Positions 54,011-63,465 of a stretch of DNA of 64,000 nucleotides are shown here, one piece after another; position 1 is the first letter of the stretch; every line of letters starts with the position of its first letter. The stretch is from Candidatus Stackebrandtia excrementipullorum. Its GTDB lineage: Bacteria; Actinomycetota; Actinomycetes; Mycobacteriales; Micromonosporaceae. The DNA is taken from the NCBI GenBank assembly GCA_019113825.1, contig DXGR01000111.1, positions 19,638 through 83,637 of the forward strand. Reading direction: 5' to 3'. The notes below the pieces were generated by a model, which ran no database searches, was not told the origin of the DNA, and saw nothing but the letters and a program-made list of their open reading frames with translations. A program made the position numbers and the translations under genes.

Positions 54011-55195
54011 TCAGGCCCAGCGGAAATACCAGGCACGAGACCGGACCATGTGGATGGCCAAATCATCCAGTGTGGGGACACCGGCCGCCAGCAGATCCGG
54101 GCAGTAGGCATGGATCTGCGATGCGGCGGTCAACACGTCGTCGTCGGCGCTGGGAGGATTGGGGACATAAAGTTCCAGGATGTCCCAGGTCATCGAGACC
54201 AGCTCTACTTCGTACTGTTCGTGCCAGGCCCGAAGGACGGCGGCGTGCTCCGCACCGTAGAGTTCCCAGTTCGTGGAACCCTTCCAGGGCAACAGCGCCG
54301 GAATCTGCCAGCCGTGCTCGGCCTGTACCAGTCCCAAAAGACCGTCGCTTTTGGGCACCGCGAAGTCGGAGTCACCGCGGGTGGGCAAAATCGGTACGCC
54401 GCGAGGCGGTTCGCCGGCTTCGGCGGCCTTGTCCTCGAGAATCGTCTTGGCGTCGACCTCGTCGAGGCGTGCGAGTTCGTCCTCACCCTCGTGAAGAACA
54501 CCTTCACCGTTGTCCAGCCAGTCGTCGGGGGAGCCGAGCAGTACGGGAAGCCACCCCGTCTGTTCGTGGACCTGGCGGATCTGTAGCCACCATCCAAGCG
54601 CCTCACTGGCCCGCACGCCGAACGCCCACAACTGCACGTCGCCGCGTTGGACGATCTTCTGCATGTGGGGCACGGAGACGTCGGCGTCGCGCAACGCCGC
54701 TCGGGGAGAGCCGACGACGTCCAGTGGGAGCGCGACGTTGCCGGAGGCGCGCAATCCCTCGTCGGGTGGTGGCGGAGGCTCAAGGTCGAGCAACTCTCGG
54801 CGTGGTCGCTCGGGAACGAAGTAATCGGTGTCATCGGTCAACGTACTGGCTGGAGCGTCGCCGGTGTGTGGGGCGTCGGCGGGACCGGAGGGCGTGGCGG
54901 GCTCGCTTTCCACCGGTGGCGGCGCCTCGGCGGAGGACACGCCGGTGTCCGCGGCCTCCGAGGTCTCGGCGGGTGGAGAGTCGGGCACCGATTCCGTCGC
55001 CGTGTCGGCCGAGAAGGGTTGCGGGGGCAGCGGAGCCGCGTCACCGAGGACGGAGCTGGTGTCCTCGGACGTTCCTCTGGACGCGGTCACCTCGGACGAC
55101 GGCGCTGCCGCGGGGGCGGTGTCACCGTCATCGGAGCGCCGGTCCGGCGGTGACTCGTCGGCTCGGCGTCCCAGAAGCTTCTGCAGGATTCCCAC
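54011..55195 (-). CDS. DUF4253 protein with acidic proline-rich N-terminus
   Basis: 394 residues. The first 130 are low complexity (Pro, Ala, Glu, Ser, Asp). The rest is ordered and ends with STNWELYGAEHAAVLRAWHEQYEVELVSMTWDILELYVPNPP, the DUF4253 signature, and WYFRWA. The protein is soluble and has no signal peptide. Members sit in many actinobacteria, sometimes linked to immunity or toxin proteins, but no function is established to my knowledge. Its ATG at 55195 has no strong ribosome site visible. Confidence 0.82.
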   Translation of the reverse strand: MGILQKLLGRRADESPPDRRSDDGDTAPAAAPSSEVTASRGTSEDTSSVLGDAAPLPPQPFSADTATESVPDSPPAETSEAADTGVSSAEAPPPVESEPATPSGPADAPHTGDAPASTLTDDTDYFVPERPRRELLDLEPPPPPDEGLRASGNVALPLDVVGSPRAALRDADVSVPHMQKIVQRGDVQLWAFGVRASEALGWWLQIRQVHEQTGWLPVLLGSPDDWLDNGEGVLHEGEDELARLDEVDAKTILEDKAAEAGEPPRGVPILPTRGDSDFAVPKSDGLLGLVQAEHGWQIPALLPWKGSTNWELYGAEHAAVLRAWHEQYEVELVSMTWDILELYVPNPPSADDDVLTAASQIHAYCPDLLAAGVPTLDDLAIHMVRSRAWYFRWA

Positions 55196-55281
55196 GGAAC
55201 TAGATGATGCCGGTTGTACGCGGGCAAAAGCAAGACAACGCAGACATCAGGACTCTCTCCATCCAACAGGGACGTTCAGCG

Positions 55282-55368
55282 CTACCGCCGCTTCTTCTGC
55301 ACCATCAGGCCGAATACCCAGGCGGCGACGAGCAGTAGCACAAGAATGAATAGAAGTTTGAATACCAT
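55282..55368 (-). CDS. 28-residue single-span membrane peptide
   Basis: An ATG at 55368 with an excellent GGGGAGG ribosome site opens a 28-codon frame encoding a basic start (MVFK), one hydrophobic helix of about 20 residues (LLFILVLLLVAAWVFGLMV) and a basic end (QKKRR). The stop TAG is at 55282-55284. The ribosome site, size and KK/RR-flanked helix are those of real small membrane proteins. It lies between the SGNH hydrolase gene and the DUF4253 gene on the same strand. Function unknown. Confidence 0.65.
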   Translation of the reverse strand: MVFKLLFILVLLLVAAWVFGLMVQKKRR

Positions 55369-55468
55369 ACAGTCCTCCCCTCTTGGCTGGAGTGGTTGGT
55401 TGGACGAGGGTGACGACCAACCGACCCCACTCTATGACGCATCGGCGCCGGCCTGGCAAGGTTGACCG

Positions 55469-56251
55469 TTACGGAGTCTCCTTCTCACGCATCGGCGCTA
55501 GGATCGGTCGCTTCGCGCTGACGGTGTCGCCGCTGGAGGTCTTGGTCAGGCGGCGTTTGATCCACGGCCCGAAATGTCCTTGCGCCCATTTCAGGTCCTC
55601 ACGTCGCCGGGAGGACCACGCGGTGCGGGTCACCGGCGGAAGAGGCGTGAGCCAGTCGGGGGCGGGATCGATGCCCAAAGCGGTACAGATGTCGGTGGCG
55701 ACTTTGGCGTGCCCGAACGGTGACATGTGAAGACGATCGTCGCTCCACAAACGCCCGTCGTTGTAGGCCTCCTCCTCGTCCAGCTTTACCAGAAAGGCAT
55801 TGTGCCGTTTGGCCACCCGCGCCACGATCCGATTCAAGCCGGCGAGACGACTGCGCAACAGTCCGGCACCGGGCAGCCGCGGAGACGGCGGCGGTGCGGT
55901 GAACAGGATGACCTTCGCGCCCGAGGCGCTCAACACACGGACGACTTCGTGAAGCCGGGTGCCCATACGCGCCGGATTGAAACCGGGTCGCAAAGCATCG
56001 TTGGCTCCACCGGCAAAACTGACCAGATCGGGCCGAAGGCGAAGCGCGGCCGGCACCTGATCGTCGACGATGGCGTCGAACAACCGTCCCCGAACCGCGA
56101 GATTCGCATAGGTGAGGTCGGGGTTGTCGACGCAGAGTCGCTCTGCAAGCCGATCCGCCCATCCCCGAAACGATCCGGCCTCCCCGGGATCGTTCATACC
56201 TTCGGTAAAGCTGTCTCCCAATGCCGCGTAACCACGAAATCGCCGACCCAT
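55469..56251 (-). CDS. SGNH/GDSL-type hydrolase
   Basis: 260 residues. The four blocks are present: GYAALGDSFTEGMND (catalytic Ser), NLAVRGRLFDAI, SFAGGANDALRPG (Gly and Asn of the oxyanion hole) and LWSDDRLHMSPFGHAKVA (catalytic Asp and His). The end is basic (KWAQGHFGPWIKRRLTKTSSG). No signal peptide is seen with the ATG at 56251, which has GGAAG eight bases upstream; the longer reading to 56443 is rejected. It acts as an esterase or lipase-like enzyme in the cytoplasm or on the membrane. Confidence 0.93.
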   Translation of the reverse strand: MGRRFRGYAALGDSFTEGMNDPGEAGSFRGWADRLAERLCVDNPDLTYANLAVRGRLFDAIVDDQVPAALRLRPDLVSFAGGANDALRPGFNPARMGTRLHEVVRVLSASGAKVILFTAPPPSPRLPGAGLLRSRLAGLNRIVARVAKRHNAFLVKLDEEEAYNDGRLWSDDRLHMSPFGHAKVATDICTALGIDPAPDWLTPLPPVTRTAWSSRRREDLKWAQGHFGPWIKRRLTKTSSGDTVSAKRPILAPMREKETP

Positions 56252-56500
56252 GAGCCCACTTCCTGTCCCTGCTGATTTGCCGCGTTGCCAACAGTGCCAG
56301 TGAATGCCCGGTGTTACACCGGACCGCGTGTGCGTCGCACCCGCAAATGAACAATGCGCCGCCAAGATAACGAACGGGTATCGACGTCTCGTCGATTCCA
56401 CGGTCACCACTGTAGGCATGTGCCGGTTCACTTTCCGAGTCACGCATGATTAAGGGACCCATGTTGACGGGTGGTGCTCGAGTGATGGGAAGGCGACGGC

Positions 56501-57103
56501 ATGTACGGCGACAACGCTTGGCCTGAAGCGGCCGGTATCGAGGCGTTCATCGAGGAACGGCGACGCCCGCAGCGCGTGGTCGTCGCGGTGTACGGATTCT
56601 GGACGGCCGCGGGTTTTCTTCTCCTGGCGGGAGTCCTGTACCCGGTGGCGGGTATCACCGGATCCGGAGTTGCGTTGTCGTTGCCGTGGTGGATCGTGCT
56701 CGTCGCGGCCGGTGCCGGAGCCGGTTGGTGTGTGGTCGTCGCCGAAGCGTCCCGTAAAGGCCGTCGATGGGCGTTGACGTCCGCCCGGTCCACCGGGGTC
56801 GGGTTGATCGTGGCGGGTGGCGGCTTCGCCGCGTTGGCCAACCCGAAGGCAACGGCCATGTCGGCGTTCGGATGGGGTTACACGCTGCTCGTGCTGGTGG
56901 CCGTGTTGGCAGGAGCCGGATGCCTCGTCTGCCTGATGGGGCGCGTCGTTTCGGAGTACTTCGACCCGCCGACGCAACCGGCGCCGCCGTTGAACCGGAC
57001 CTCACTGCCCATGACCGGAAACGAGGCCGACTGGGTGCCGCCGCAACAGCATGCGCCGGGCGCGCCGCACGGCGACGGTCGGCAGCCTCAGCGGTATCGG
57101 TAG
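56501..57103 (+). CDS. Membrane protein with four predicted spans
   Basis: 200 residues. After a polar start (MYGDNAWPEAAGIEAFIEERRRPQR) come four hydrophobic spans (about 26-48, 58-80, 95-112, 120-148), then a proline- and glutamine-rich cytoplasmic tail. It has no recognised motif. It begins close to a convergent-divergent gap of 250 bases upstream that shows no other gene. The start is an ATG with GGGAAGG upstream. Function unknown. Confidence 0.72.
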   Translation: MYGDNAWPEAAGIEAFIEERRRPQRVVVAVYGFWTAAGFLLLAGVLYPVAGITGSGVALSLPWWIVLVAAGAGAGWCVVVAEASRKGRRWALTSARSTGVGLIVAGGGFAALANPKATAMSAFGWGYTLLVLVAVLAGAGCLVCLMGRVVSEYFDPPTQPAPPLNRTSLPMTGNEADWVPPQQHAPGAPHGDGRQPQRYR

Positions 57104-57185
57104 GTAACGGGCGAAACGAACCTGAGAGATTACAAGATCGCATCGGTTCGTTCGGCATGACACGACCGGCACGTAGTCTCGCCAC

Positions 57186-58868
57186 ATGAGACGTGTAGAC
57201 GACATCGCCGAGAAATACATGGCCGACATGCTGGCCGCCAGCCCCATTCGTTCGACCATGATGGGCATCAGCGGTCAGGACCACGAGTTCGACGACTTTT
57301 CACCGAGCGGATTCGCCGCCAAAGCAGACCTCGACCGTGCCGCGCTCACCGACCTCGACGCCGTGGAACCCGTCGACGAACGCGAACGGATCGCCAAAGA
57401 GGCCATGCGGGAGCGGCTCGCGCTCGCCGTCGAACGGTACGACGCCGGTGACACCGCCTCCAACATCAGCGTCTTGTTCAGCCCCTTGCACAGCATGCGA
57501 ATGGTCTTCGACCAGATGGGTAACGAGGGGGCCGAGAACGCGGCCAACGTCGCCTCCCGCATGGAGAAACTGTCTGCGAAGCTGCGCGACCTGGCCGAGA
57601 CTCTGAAGGGCGAGGCGGCGGCCGGTCACATTAGTGCACGTCGCCAGATCACCGAGGTCGCGAAGCAAACCGACAACTGGAACGGCGCTTCCGGGGACGA
57701 CTTCTTCCTCAACCGGATCGCACGGTTGACGGTGGACGGAAAACCACTCGAGGGGGCTTTGAGAAACCGGTTGGAGGAGGCGGCGAAGCAGGCGAAAACG
57801 GGCCTGTCCGAGTTCGGTGCGTTCCTACGCGACGAGTTGGCGCCGGTCGCTCCGGAGAAGGACGCGGTCGGCCGTGAAAAGTACAGTCGCGGATCACGCA
57901 CCTCCCTGGGCAGCGACATCGACCTCGAAGAGGCCTACGCGTGGGGTTGGGAGGAGCTGCACCGTATCGAGACCGAGATGACTCGTACCGCCGACCGGAT
58001 CAAATCCGGTGCCGACGTCGACGAGGCGATCGCGCTGCTCGACGCCGATCCCGACGAGGTCATCACCGACAAGAACGCGTTTCGGGACTGGATGCAGGAG
58101 CTGGCCGACGCGACGATCGCGGACATGGCCGACACCCACTTCGACATTCCCGAACCGATCCGTCGCATCGAATGCATGATCGCCCCCACCAGCGACGGCA
58201 CGATCTATTACACCGGCCCGAGCGAGGACTTCACCCGACCGGGCCGCATGTGGTGGTCGGTGCCGCCGGAGCAGGAAAAGTTCTCCAAGTGGCGTGAGGT
58301 CACCACCGTCTACCACGAAGGTGTCCCGGGCCACCACCTTCAGATCGGCCAGACGGCGTTCCGTTCGGAGCTGCTCAACCGGTTCCAGCGTCGCGGAATG
58401 ATGTGCTCGGGTCACGCCGAGGGCTGGGCCCTGTACTCCGAACGCCTCATGGAGGAACTCGGGTATCTCGAAAAGCCGGGGAACAAGCTCGGCATGCTCG
58501 ACGGCCAGGCTTTCCGCGCCACCCGGGTCATCATCGACATCGGTATGCACCTTGAACTGCGCATCCCCAAGGACAACCCGTTCGGTTTCGCTCCCGGCCA
58601 GGTCTGGACTCCCGAACTGGGGTGGGACTTCCTGCGTGCCCATTGCCGCATGGGGGAGGCGTTCCTCCGATTTGAGCTCAACCGTTACCTCGGCTGGCCG
58701 GGACAGGCGCCGTCCTACAAGATCGGCGAACGTATCTGGCTGAACGCGCGGGAGGAGTACATGCAACGCAAGGGCGAGGCGTTCAACCTCAAACAGTTCC
58801 ACACCGACGCCCTGAACCTCGGCCCCATGGGCTTGGATCCGTTCCAGGACGCGATGAAACGGCTGTAA
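57186..58868 (+). CDS. DUF885 metallopeptidase-like protein
   Basis: 560 residues, helical throughout, soluble. The zinc motif HExxH appears in TTVYHEGVPGHHLQIGQTAF (HEGVPGH), with a downstream third-ligand region around SGHAEGWALYSERLMEELG, the two hallmarks of the DUF885/M3-like clan. Members may be dipeptidases or carboxypeptidases; substrate unknown. The ATG at 57186 is preceded by TAGTCT at 57174-57179, six bases away, so the message is probably leaderless. It converges on the cyclophilin gene with a shared hairpin. Confidence 0.92.
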   Translation: MRRVDDIAEKYMADMLAASPIRSTMMGISGQDHEFDDFSPSGFAAKADLDRAALTDLDAVEPVDERERIAKEAMRERLALAVERYDAGDTASNISVLFSPLHSMRMVFDQMGNEGAENAANVASRMEKLSAKLRDLAETLKGEAAAGHISARRQITEVAKQTDNWNGASGDDFFLNRIARLTVDGKPLEGALRNRLEEAAKQAKTGLSEFGAFLRDELAPVAPEKDAVGREKYSRGSRTSLGSDIDLEEAYAWGWEELHRIETEMTRTADRIKSGADVDEAIALLDADPDEVITDKNAFRDWMQELADATIADMADTHFDIPEPIRRIECMIAPTSDGTIYYTGPSEDFTRPGRMWWSVPPEQEKFSKWREVTTVYHEGVPGHHLQIGQTAFRSELLNRFQRRGMMCSGHAEGWALYSERLMEELGYLEKPGNKLGMLDGQAFRATRVIIDIGMHLELRIPKDNPFGFAPGQVWTPELGWDFLRAHCRMGEAFLRFELNRYLGWPGQAPSYKIGERIWLNAREEYMQRKGEAFNLKQFHTDALNLGPMGLDPFQDAMKRL

Positions 58869-58873
58869 CCAAC

Positions 58874-58914
58874 GGTCGGCGGCCGTGCGTCGGCACCATG
58901 ACGCACGGCCGACC
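58874..58914. terminator. Bidirectional terminator between the DUF885 and cyclophilin genes
   Basis: CCGTGCGTC pairs with GACGCACGG around an eight-base loop, and GGTCGG pairs with CCGACC outside a three-base bulge. The hairpin fills the 47-base gap between two convergent stops. Confidence 0.85.
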
Positions 58915-58915
58915 G

Positions 58916-60055
58916 CTACCGTGACGGATCGGGGATGCCCGGCATGGACGGGCCCGTGACCGGCGACGTTGTGTCTCCCGACGGGTCGTCGTCCTCCTGT
59001 GGCGTCGACGGGTCGGCGGTCCCCGTCGGTGACGGCATTTCGGTGCCGGGCAGTTCCGTCGGGGGCAGGGTCACGGTCCCCTCGGCGATCGTGATCGACA
59101 GAATCGACACCTGCTGCGGTGGTACACCGTCAAAGGAGTCGAGGCCCGCCGATGCGCCCACCTGGTCGAGCACTTCGAATCCGGCGATGACCTGACCGAT
59201 CACCGACAAGGACGCGGTCGGAATCGACTGGCCCCTCACGAAGGCGAAGTTGCTACCGGCCTGTCCGTTCTCGTTGTTGATGAGTGCGAAGGCGTCGAAC
59301 GCCGGCTGCCCTTCAAACTTCTGCTCGGCGCGGAACCGGTATCCCGGCCCCGAGTCACCGGTTCCCATCGGGTCACCGCACCGCAGTGTGACGGTGGGTT
59401 CGGCCGGTTGCGTGGTGATGCGGTAACAGTTGTTGTTCGTGTAGAAACCCTGCGAGGCAAGGTAACCGAACCCACTGACCCCGCAGGGCGCGACGTCGCC
59501 GAACAGCAGGACCGTGATGTCGCCGAAGTTGGTCGTGATGGTCGCGGTCGCCCGATCGGAGGCGTTGCCCAGTTGTGGTGGCGCGATCATGAGGCCGCCG
59601 TCGTCGTACTCGGTGACGCGGCAGGTGTCCACGTCGACCTCGTCGGTTTCTGCGGCCGTCGTTTCGCCGCCCGAAAACAGCAACCAACCGATACCGGCGA
59701 CCACGAGGACCAGGATCATGATCATGCTCAGTCCCGCCAGCGAACGGCGGCCGGTGCCGCGTTGCAGCCACGGGGGAGTGGGACCGTCCGGGTCGTCGGA
59801 GTCGACCGGTGGGGCGGGTCGAGCACGGCGAAGCCGACGCGTTGACTTCGCCTTTTCCGCGTCGGCCTCGGACTCGGCGTCGGCTGCCGTGTCCTGGGTC
59901 TCGCCGTTATCGGGTTCGATCGGCTCGTCGTCACTCGGCGAGTCCTTCGCGTCGTCTTTCTCGACGGAGGCTTCGACCGGTTCGGGGCCCGGGTGAGACC
60001 GTTCGGTTTCACCGTCACCGGGGCGGGGTCCATCCTGCGAGGGGCTCATGGTCAT
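58916..60055 (-). CDS. Membrane-anchored cyclophilin-type peptidyl-prolyl isomerase
   Basis: 379 residues: an acidic cytoplasmic N-terminus of about 100, one membrane span (SLAGLSMIMILVLVVAGIGWLLF) and an outer cyclophilin domain. The domain begins ATITTNFGDITVLLFGDVAPCGVSGFGYLA, and continues YRFRAEQKFEGQPAFDAFALINNEN, GSNFAFVRGQSIPTASLSVIGQVIAGFEVLDQV. Some catalytic residues of classical cyclophilins (the F-x-R-x-Q arginine) are less clear, so activity is uncertain. A Pro/Thr-rich tail follows. The first ATG (60055) or the third codon may start translation. Confidence 0.88.
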   Translation of the reverse strand: MTMSPSQDGPRPGDGETERSHPGPEPVEASVEKDDAKDSPSDDEPIEPDNGETQDTAADAESEADAEKAKSTRRLRRARPAPPVDSDDPDGPTPPWLQRGTGRRSLAGLSMIMILVLVVAGIGWLLFSGGETTAAETDEVDVDTCRVTEYDDGGLMIAPPQLGNASDRATATITTNFGDITVLLFGDVAPCGVSGFGYLASQGFYTNNNCYRITTQPAEPTVTLRCGDPMGTGDSGPGYRFRAEQKFEGQPAFDAFALINNENGQAGSNFAFVRGQSIPTASLSVIGQVIAGFEVLDQVGASAGLDSFDGVPPQQVSILSITIAEGTVTLPPTELPGTEMPSPTGTADPSTPQEDDDPSGDTTSPVTGPSMPGIPDPSR

Positions 60056-60143
60056 CGATGTTATGCGAGCGGTTCACATGCCCCGATGTCCCGGTTCTGC
60101 TTGGTAACGGTTAGGGCACGTCCAGCTGAACGGTGGCCGAACG

Positions 60144-61481
60144 TCACGCGTTGACATAAGGCGCGAAACGACGTGAAACCACTCGGTACCACGTCGCCAG
60201 AAGCACGTACCCGCCCGCCGTGAAGAACGGGATCCACGGGGCGTAGCCGTCCTGCGGGAGGATCGTGACGCACAGGAACATCCCGACGATGAAGCTGACG
60301 TTGAACACGGTGTCGTTCACGCTGAAGATCCGGCCCCGGTACTCGTCGTCGATCGTCGACTGAATCGAGGTGTCGACGACGATCTTGATTCCCTGAGACG
60401 TGATGTTGACCAGGAACGTCGCGATGACGAAAGCCTGCTCGACCATGCCCAGACCGATACTCGTCAACACGACGACGAGCAGACACAGGAGCGCCCACAC
60501 CCAGGTGCGGGGGCCGATCCACCGGCTCATGCGTGGCGTGACCAGGGCGGAGAGAAACGATCCCACCTGCCCGGCGGCCGCGATCGCCGCGAGCCAGGCA
60601 AGGGTGTCCGCGTAATCGGGGTGCGCGATCGGGTCGTGGTAATACTCGCGGAACACGGCCAGAGTCATCACGGCGAGGAAACCGTAGAGCATGCGGTGAC
60701 CCGATTGGACGAGCACAATGTAGGCGGCGCCCCGACGCTCCCACAGGTGCGTGAAGCCGTTGACCATGCCTTTGCTCACCGCGACGATCTGAGCCAGGAC
60801 CGCCCCGGTGACCCGTTCACGGTCGTCGGGGCCCAACCCCTGACGCGTGAACGACAAACGGGCGACCGCCGCCGAAAACCCGTACAACGGGATCGCGACG
60901 GCTGCGGCACCGGCGTTGCCGATCGCGTCGTTGCCCAGAAGCTGGATCACGAGATACGCGGCGCCCAGCCCAAGGCCGTAGCAGATGGTGCCCATCGTGA
61001 CCGCGAACGCGTTCGCGGTCACCAACTCCCGAGGTTCGACGGTGTGCGGCTGAGACGCGGACAGCCCCGCCAGAACGAATCGGTTGATCGTGATGACCAG
61101 CATCGCGAAGATCGCCCACTGCCACTCGGGTTGCCCGAGCCAGATAAGGAAAACCGTCGGTACCACGAGAACGGCGCGGGCGGTGTTGCTGACCGCGAGT
61201 ATGTCGCGGCGACTCCAGCGATCCAGGAAGACGCCGACGTAGGGCCCCAACAGCGAGTACGGCCCGATGAGCATCGTGAACGCCAACGCGTAGGCCACCG
61301 GTTCCACCTGAGTGGTCGGGTTGAAGAACACGCTGACGGCAAGGCCCGCCTGGAAGAATCCGTCCGCCAGCTGACTGCCGGCCCGGGTTACCAGGAGCCG
61401 ACGAAAGTCACGCCGCCGAAGTATGGCACGGACGTGCCCTTCGGTGTGCGGTTTGCGGGGAGCAGAAACGGTTCCGGCCAC
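60144..61481 (-). CDS. Major facilitator superfamily transporter
   Basis: 445 residues with about 12 membrane segments in two halves joined by a cytoplasmic loop (near KGMVNGFTHLWERR). The first half has LLGPYVGVFLDRWSRRDIL, the G-x-x-D-R loop between helices 2 and 3 typical of MFS drug/metabolite exporters. QSTIDDEYRGRIFSVNDTVFN occurs near the end. The substrate is unknown. The GTG at 61481 follows a TAGAGT box by six bases (minus strand), so the message is probably leaderless. It is followed on the same strand by the cyclophilin gene. Confidence 0.93.
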   Translation of the reverse strand: MAGTVSAPRKPHTEGHVRAILRRRDFRRLLVTRAGSQLADGFFQAGLAVSVFFNPTTQVEPVAYALAFTMLIGPYSLLGPYVGVFLDRWSRRDILAVSNTARAVLVVPTVFLIWLGQPEWQWAIFAMLVITINRFVLAGLSASQPHTVEPRELVTANAFAVTMGTICYGLGLGAAYLVIQLLGNDAIGNAGAAAVAIPLYGFSAAVARLSFTRQGLGPDDRERVTGAVLAQIVAVSKGMVNGFTHLWERRGAAYIVLVQSGHRMLYGFLAVMTLAVFREYYHDPIAHPDYADTLAWLAAIAAAGQVGSFLSALVTPRMSRWIGPRTWVWALLCLLVVVLTSIGLGMVEQAFVIATFLVNITSQGIKIVVDTSIQSTIDDEYRGRIFSVNDTVFNVSFIVGMFLCVTILPQDGYAPWIPFFTAGGYVLLATWYRVVSRRFAPYVNA

Positions 61482-61525
61482 GGATGCACTCTACGACCAC
61501 TTGGCCGCTTTTGCGTAGGGGTGTA

Positions 61526-63223
61526 CTAACGGTTTCTCGGCTTTGGGGCGGCCGCACCACCGGGCGCGCCCTTAACGACCGGCCGGGAGGCGGCTTTCGG
61601 CGCCTTGCCGGAGGTTGTCGTGTCCGTTGCCGTCGGGGAAGTCTCGTCGACCGTGTCGACCGGGACACGCGGCGTGGCACCCGGCGTGACTTCGGGTTTG
61701 CCCGCGCTGTGGGCGGTCTCACCACGTGTCGCCGCCTCCTTGAGACCGGCCAGAAGCGTGGGGAGGTCGACTCCGGTGAGATCCCTGGTCAGTTGCAAGC
61801 CTTGAGCGACGTTTCCGGCGACGTTCTTGGTGAGTTCGGACGCGCCGTCGGTCGAGATCACGGTCAGACTGTCGATCGACTCCATCGGTTTGGCGGCCTG
61901 CTCGACCACGTGGGGAAGCGCCGTGATGAGCATTTCGAGGAGCGCGGCCTGCCCGTACCGTTCGAAAGACTCTGCCCGTGCACGCATGTTGTCGGCCTCG
62001 ACACGACCGCGGGCACGCATGACGTCGGCTTCGGCTTCGCCCCGGGCTCGGATGGCGTCGGCTTCGGCCTCCCCTTCGGTGACGACGGCCTCCGTCACGG
62101 CGAGGCGCCGTGCCCGCTGTGCGACGCCGTCTTTCTCGCCCTCCCGAGCGGCGACCTCGGCCATCATGGCGCGGCGGTCCCGTTCGGCTTCACCGAGGAT
62201 GCGGTTGGAGTCGGCTTCGGCCCGGGCGTCGGCGACGACGGATTGACGCCGCGCTTCGGCGTCGATGATCGCGGTGTTCTTGCGCGCTTCGGCGTCGGTT
62301 TCCATCTCGTAGCGCCGTGCATCGGCCGGCTTGCGGATTTCGGTGTCGAGCTGTCGTTCCTTCAACTCCGCGTTGCGTTCGGCCACGACCTGCTGAGCTT
62401 GCAGTACGTTCGCGTCCTCTTCGGCGCGTGCCAACTGACCGGCGGCCGACGACCGGGCTTTTGCGGCGTCGATCTCCGCCTGGATGGCGGCTCGTTTGAG
62501 CGCGAGGCTGCGTTCGGCTTCGGCGATGCGCTCCTCGGCGAGCATCCGTTCCTGTTCGGCGGCCTGCCTGGCGCGGGTTTCGGCCATGGCCGCTTCGCCG
62601 GCGGCGCGCGCCAGTTCCGGCCGTCCAAGATCTGTGAGGTAGCTGCCGTCGGTACCGATTTCCTCAATGAGGAAACCGTCGAGGACGAGCCCTTGAAGGT
62701 TCAGCACGCCCTCGGCTTCATCGCTGACGGCCATTGCCAGGCCGGAGCGATCACCGATGACTTGCTCGACCGTGAGCTTTCCGATGACCGAACGCAGCGA
62801 CCCGGACAGGATCTGGTCGGTGAACTCCTCGATGAGGCTCTGCTGGTGGAGAAAACGCTGCGCGGCCGCCCGAACGGAGTCGACCGAACCACCCACCTTG
62901 ATGATCGCCACGGCCTCGACGTTGACCTTGACCCCCGAGGCACTGATGGCGGAGGGAACACGCAACCGGATACGGCGACTGGCCAGGCTGACCACGTGAA
63001 GCCGTTGAACGATCGGCCACACGAACAGTGCCGCGCCCATGACGACTTTCTGTCCCGAGAGGTCTGTGGCCACGATCCCGTCCTTGGAGATCGTTCGTCG
63101 GCCTCTTCTCCCCGTCACGATGAAGGCCTGGTCGGGCCCGGCCACTTTGACACGGGACCAGGCCAATCCCGCGATCGCGGCGATCACCATCACGGCTGAT
63201 CCGGCGATGAGTTCCAGGGACAC
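61526..63223 (-). CDS. Flotillin/SPFH-domain membrane protein
   Basis: About 565 residues. One N-terminal membrane span (LIAGSAVMVIAAIAGLAWSR) is followed by the SPFH domain (DQAFIVTGRRGRRTI, VVSLASRRIRLRVPSAISASGVKVNVEAVAIIKVGGSVDSVRAAAQRFL). A 200-residue Ala-Glu-Arg coiled coil comes next (AEAERSLALKRAAIQAEIDAAKARS and similar), with a conserved tail after GYGQAALLEMLI-like sequence, then a Pro/Thr-rich end. Flotillins organise membrane microdomains. The GTG at 63223 has GGAGC upstream; an ATG at 63241 is possible. An nfeD partner is not seen in the window. Confidence 0.93.
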   Translation of the reverse strand: MSLELIAGSAVMVIAAIAGLAWSRVKVAGPDQAFIVTGRRGRRTISKDGIVATDLSGQKVVMGAALFVWPIVQRLHVVSLASRRIRLRVPSAISASGVKVNVEAVAIIKVGGSVDSVRAAAQRFLHQQSLIEEFTDQILSGSLRSVIGKLTVEQVIGDRSGLAMAVSDEAEGVLNLQGLVLDGFLIEEIGTDGSYLTDLGRPELARAAGEAAMAETRARQAAEQERMLAEERIAEAERSLALKRAAIQAEIDAAKARSSAAGQLARAEEDANVLQAQQVVAERNAELKERQLDTEIRKPADARRYEMETDAEARKNTAIIDAEARRQSVVADARAEADSNRILGEAERDRRAMMAEVAAREGEKDGVAQRARRLAVTEAVVTEGEAEADAIRARGEAEADVMRARGRVEADNMRARAESFERYGQAALLEMLITALPHVVEQAAKPMESIDSLTVISTDGASELTKNVAGNVAQGLQLTRDLTGVDLPTLLAGLKEAATRGETAHSAGKPEVTPGATPRVPVDTVDETSPTATDTTTSGKAPKAASRPVVKGAPGGAAAPKPRNR

Positions 63224-63465
63224 GGTTGCTCCAAACGGCATCGGGAGATCGCGGCACACGATACGGACGGCGTGGGAGCACAACGTGATGTGTGGGATTT
63301 AGCCGTTCCGATACGTGCTGTCGTTCAGCGTAACGCCTGCAACCCGACCTGAGAACCCGTCACGGTGCGTTGCGCGGTGGCGGGTCCCCGTGTGAGCGAA
63401 GGCCCGGTAGACGGGGGTGCCGTATACCGGACCTTCTTGTGTTTATGTGGCCTGGAGCGAGCGTT

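Noticed and set aside
61484..63199. 571-codon plus-strand frame opposite the flotillin gene
   Set aside because: Mirror of the Ala-Glu-Arg coiled-coil codons; no start signal and no family resemblance.
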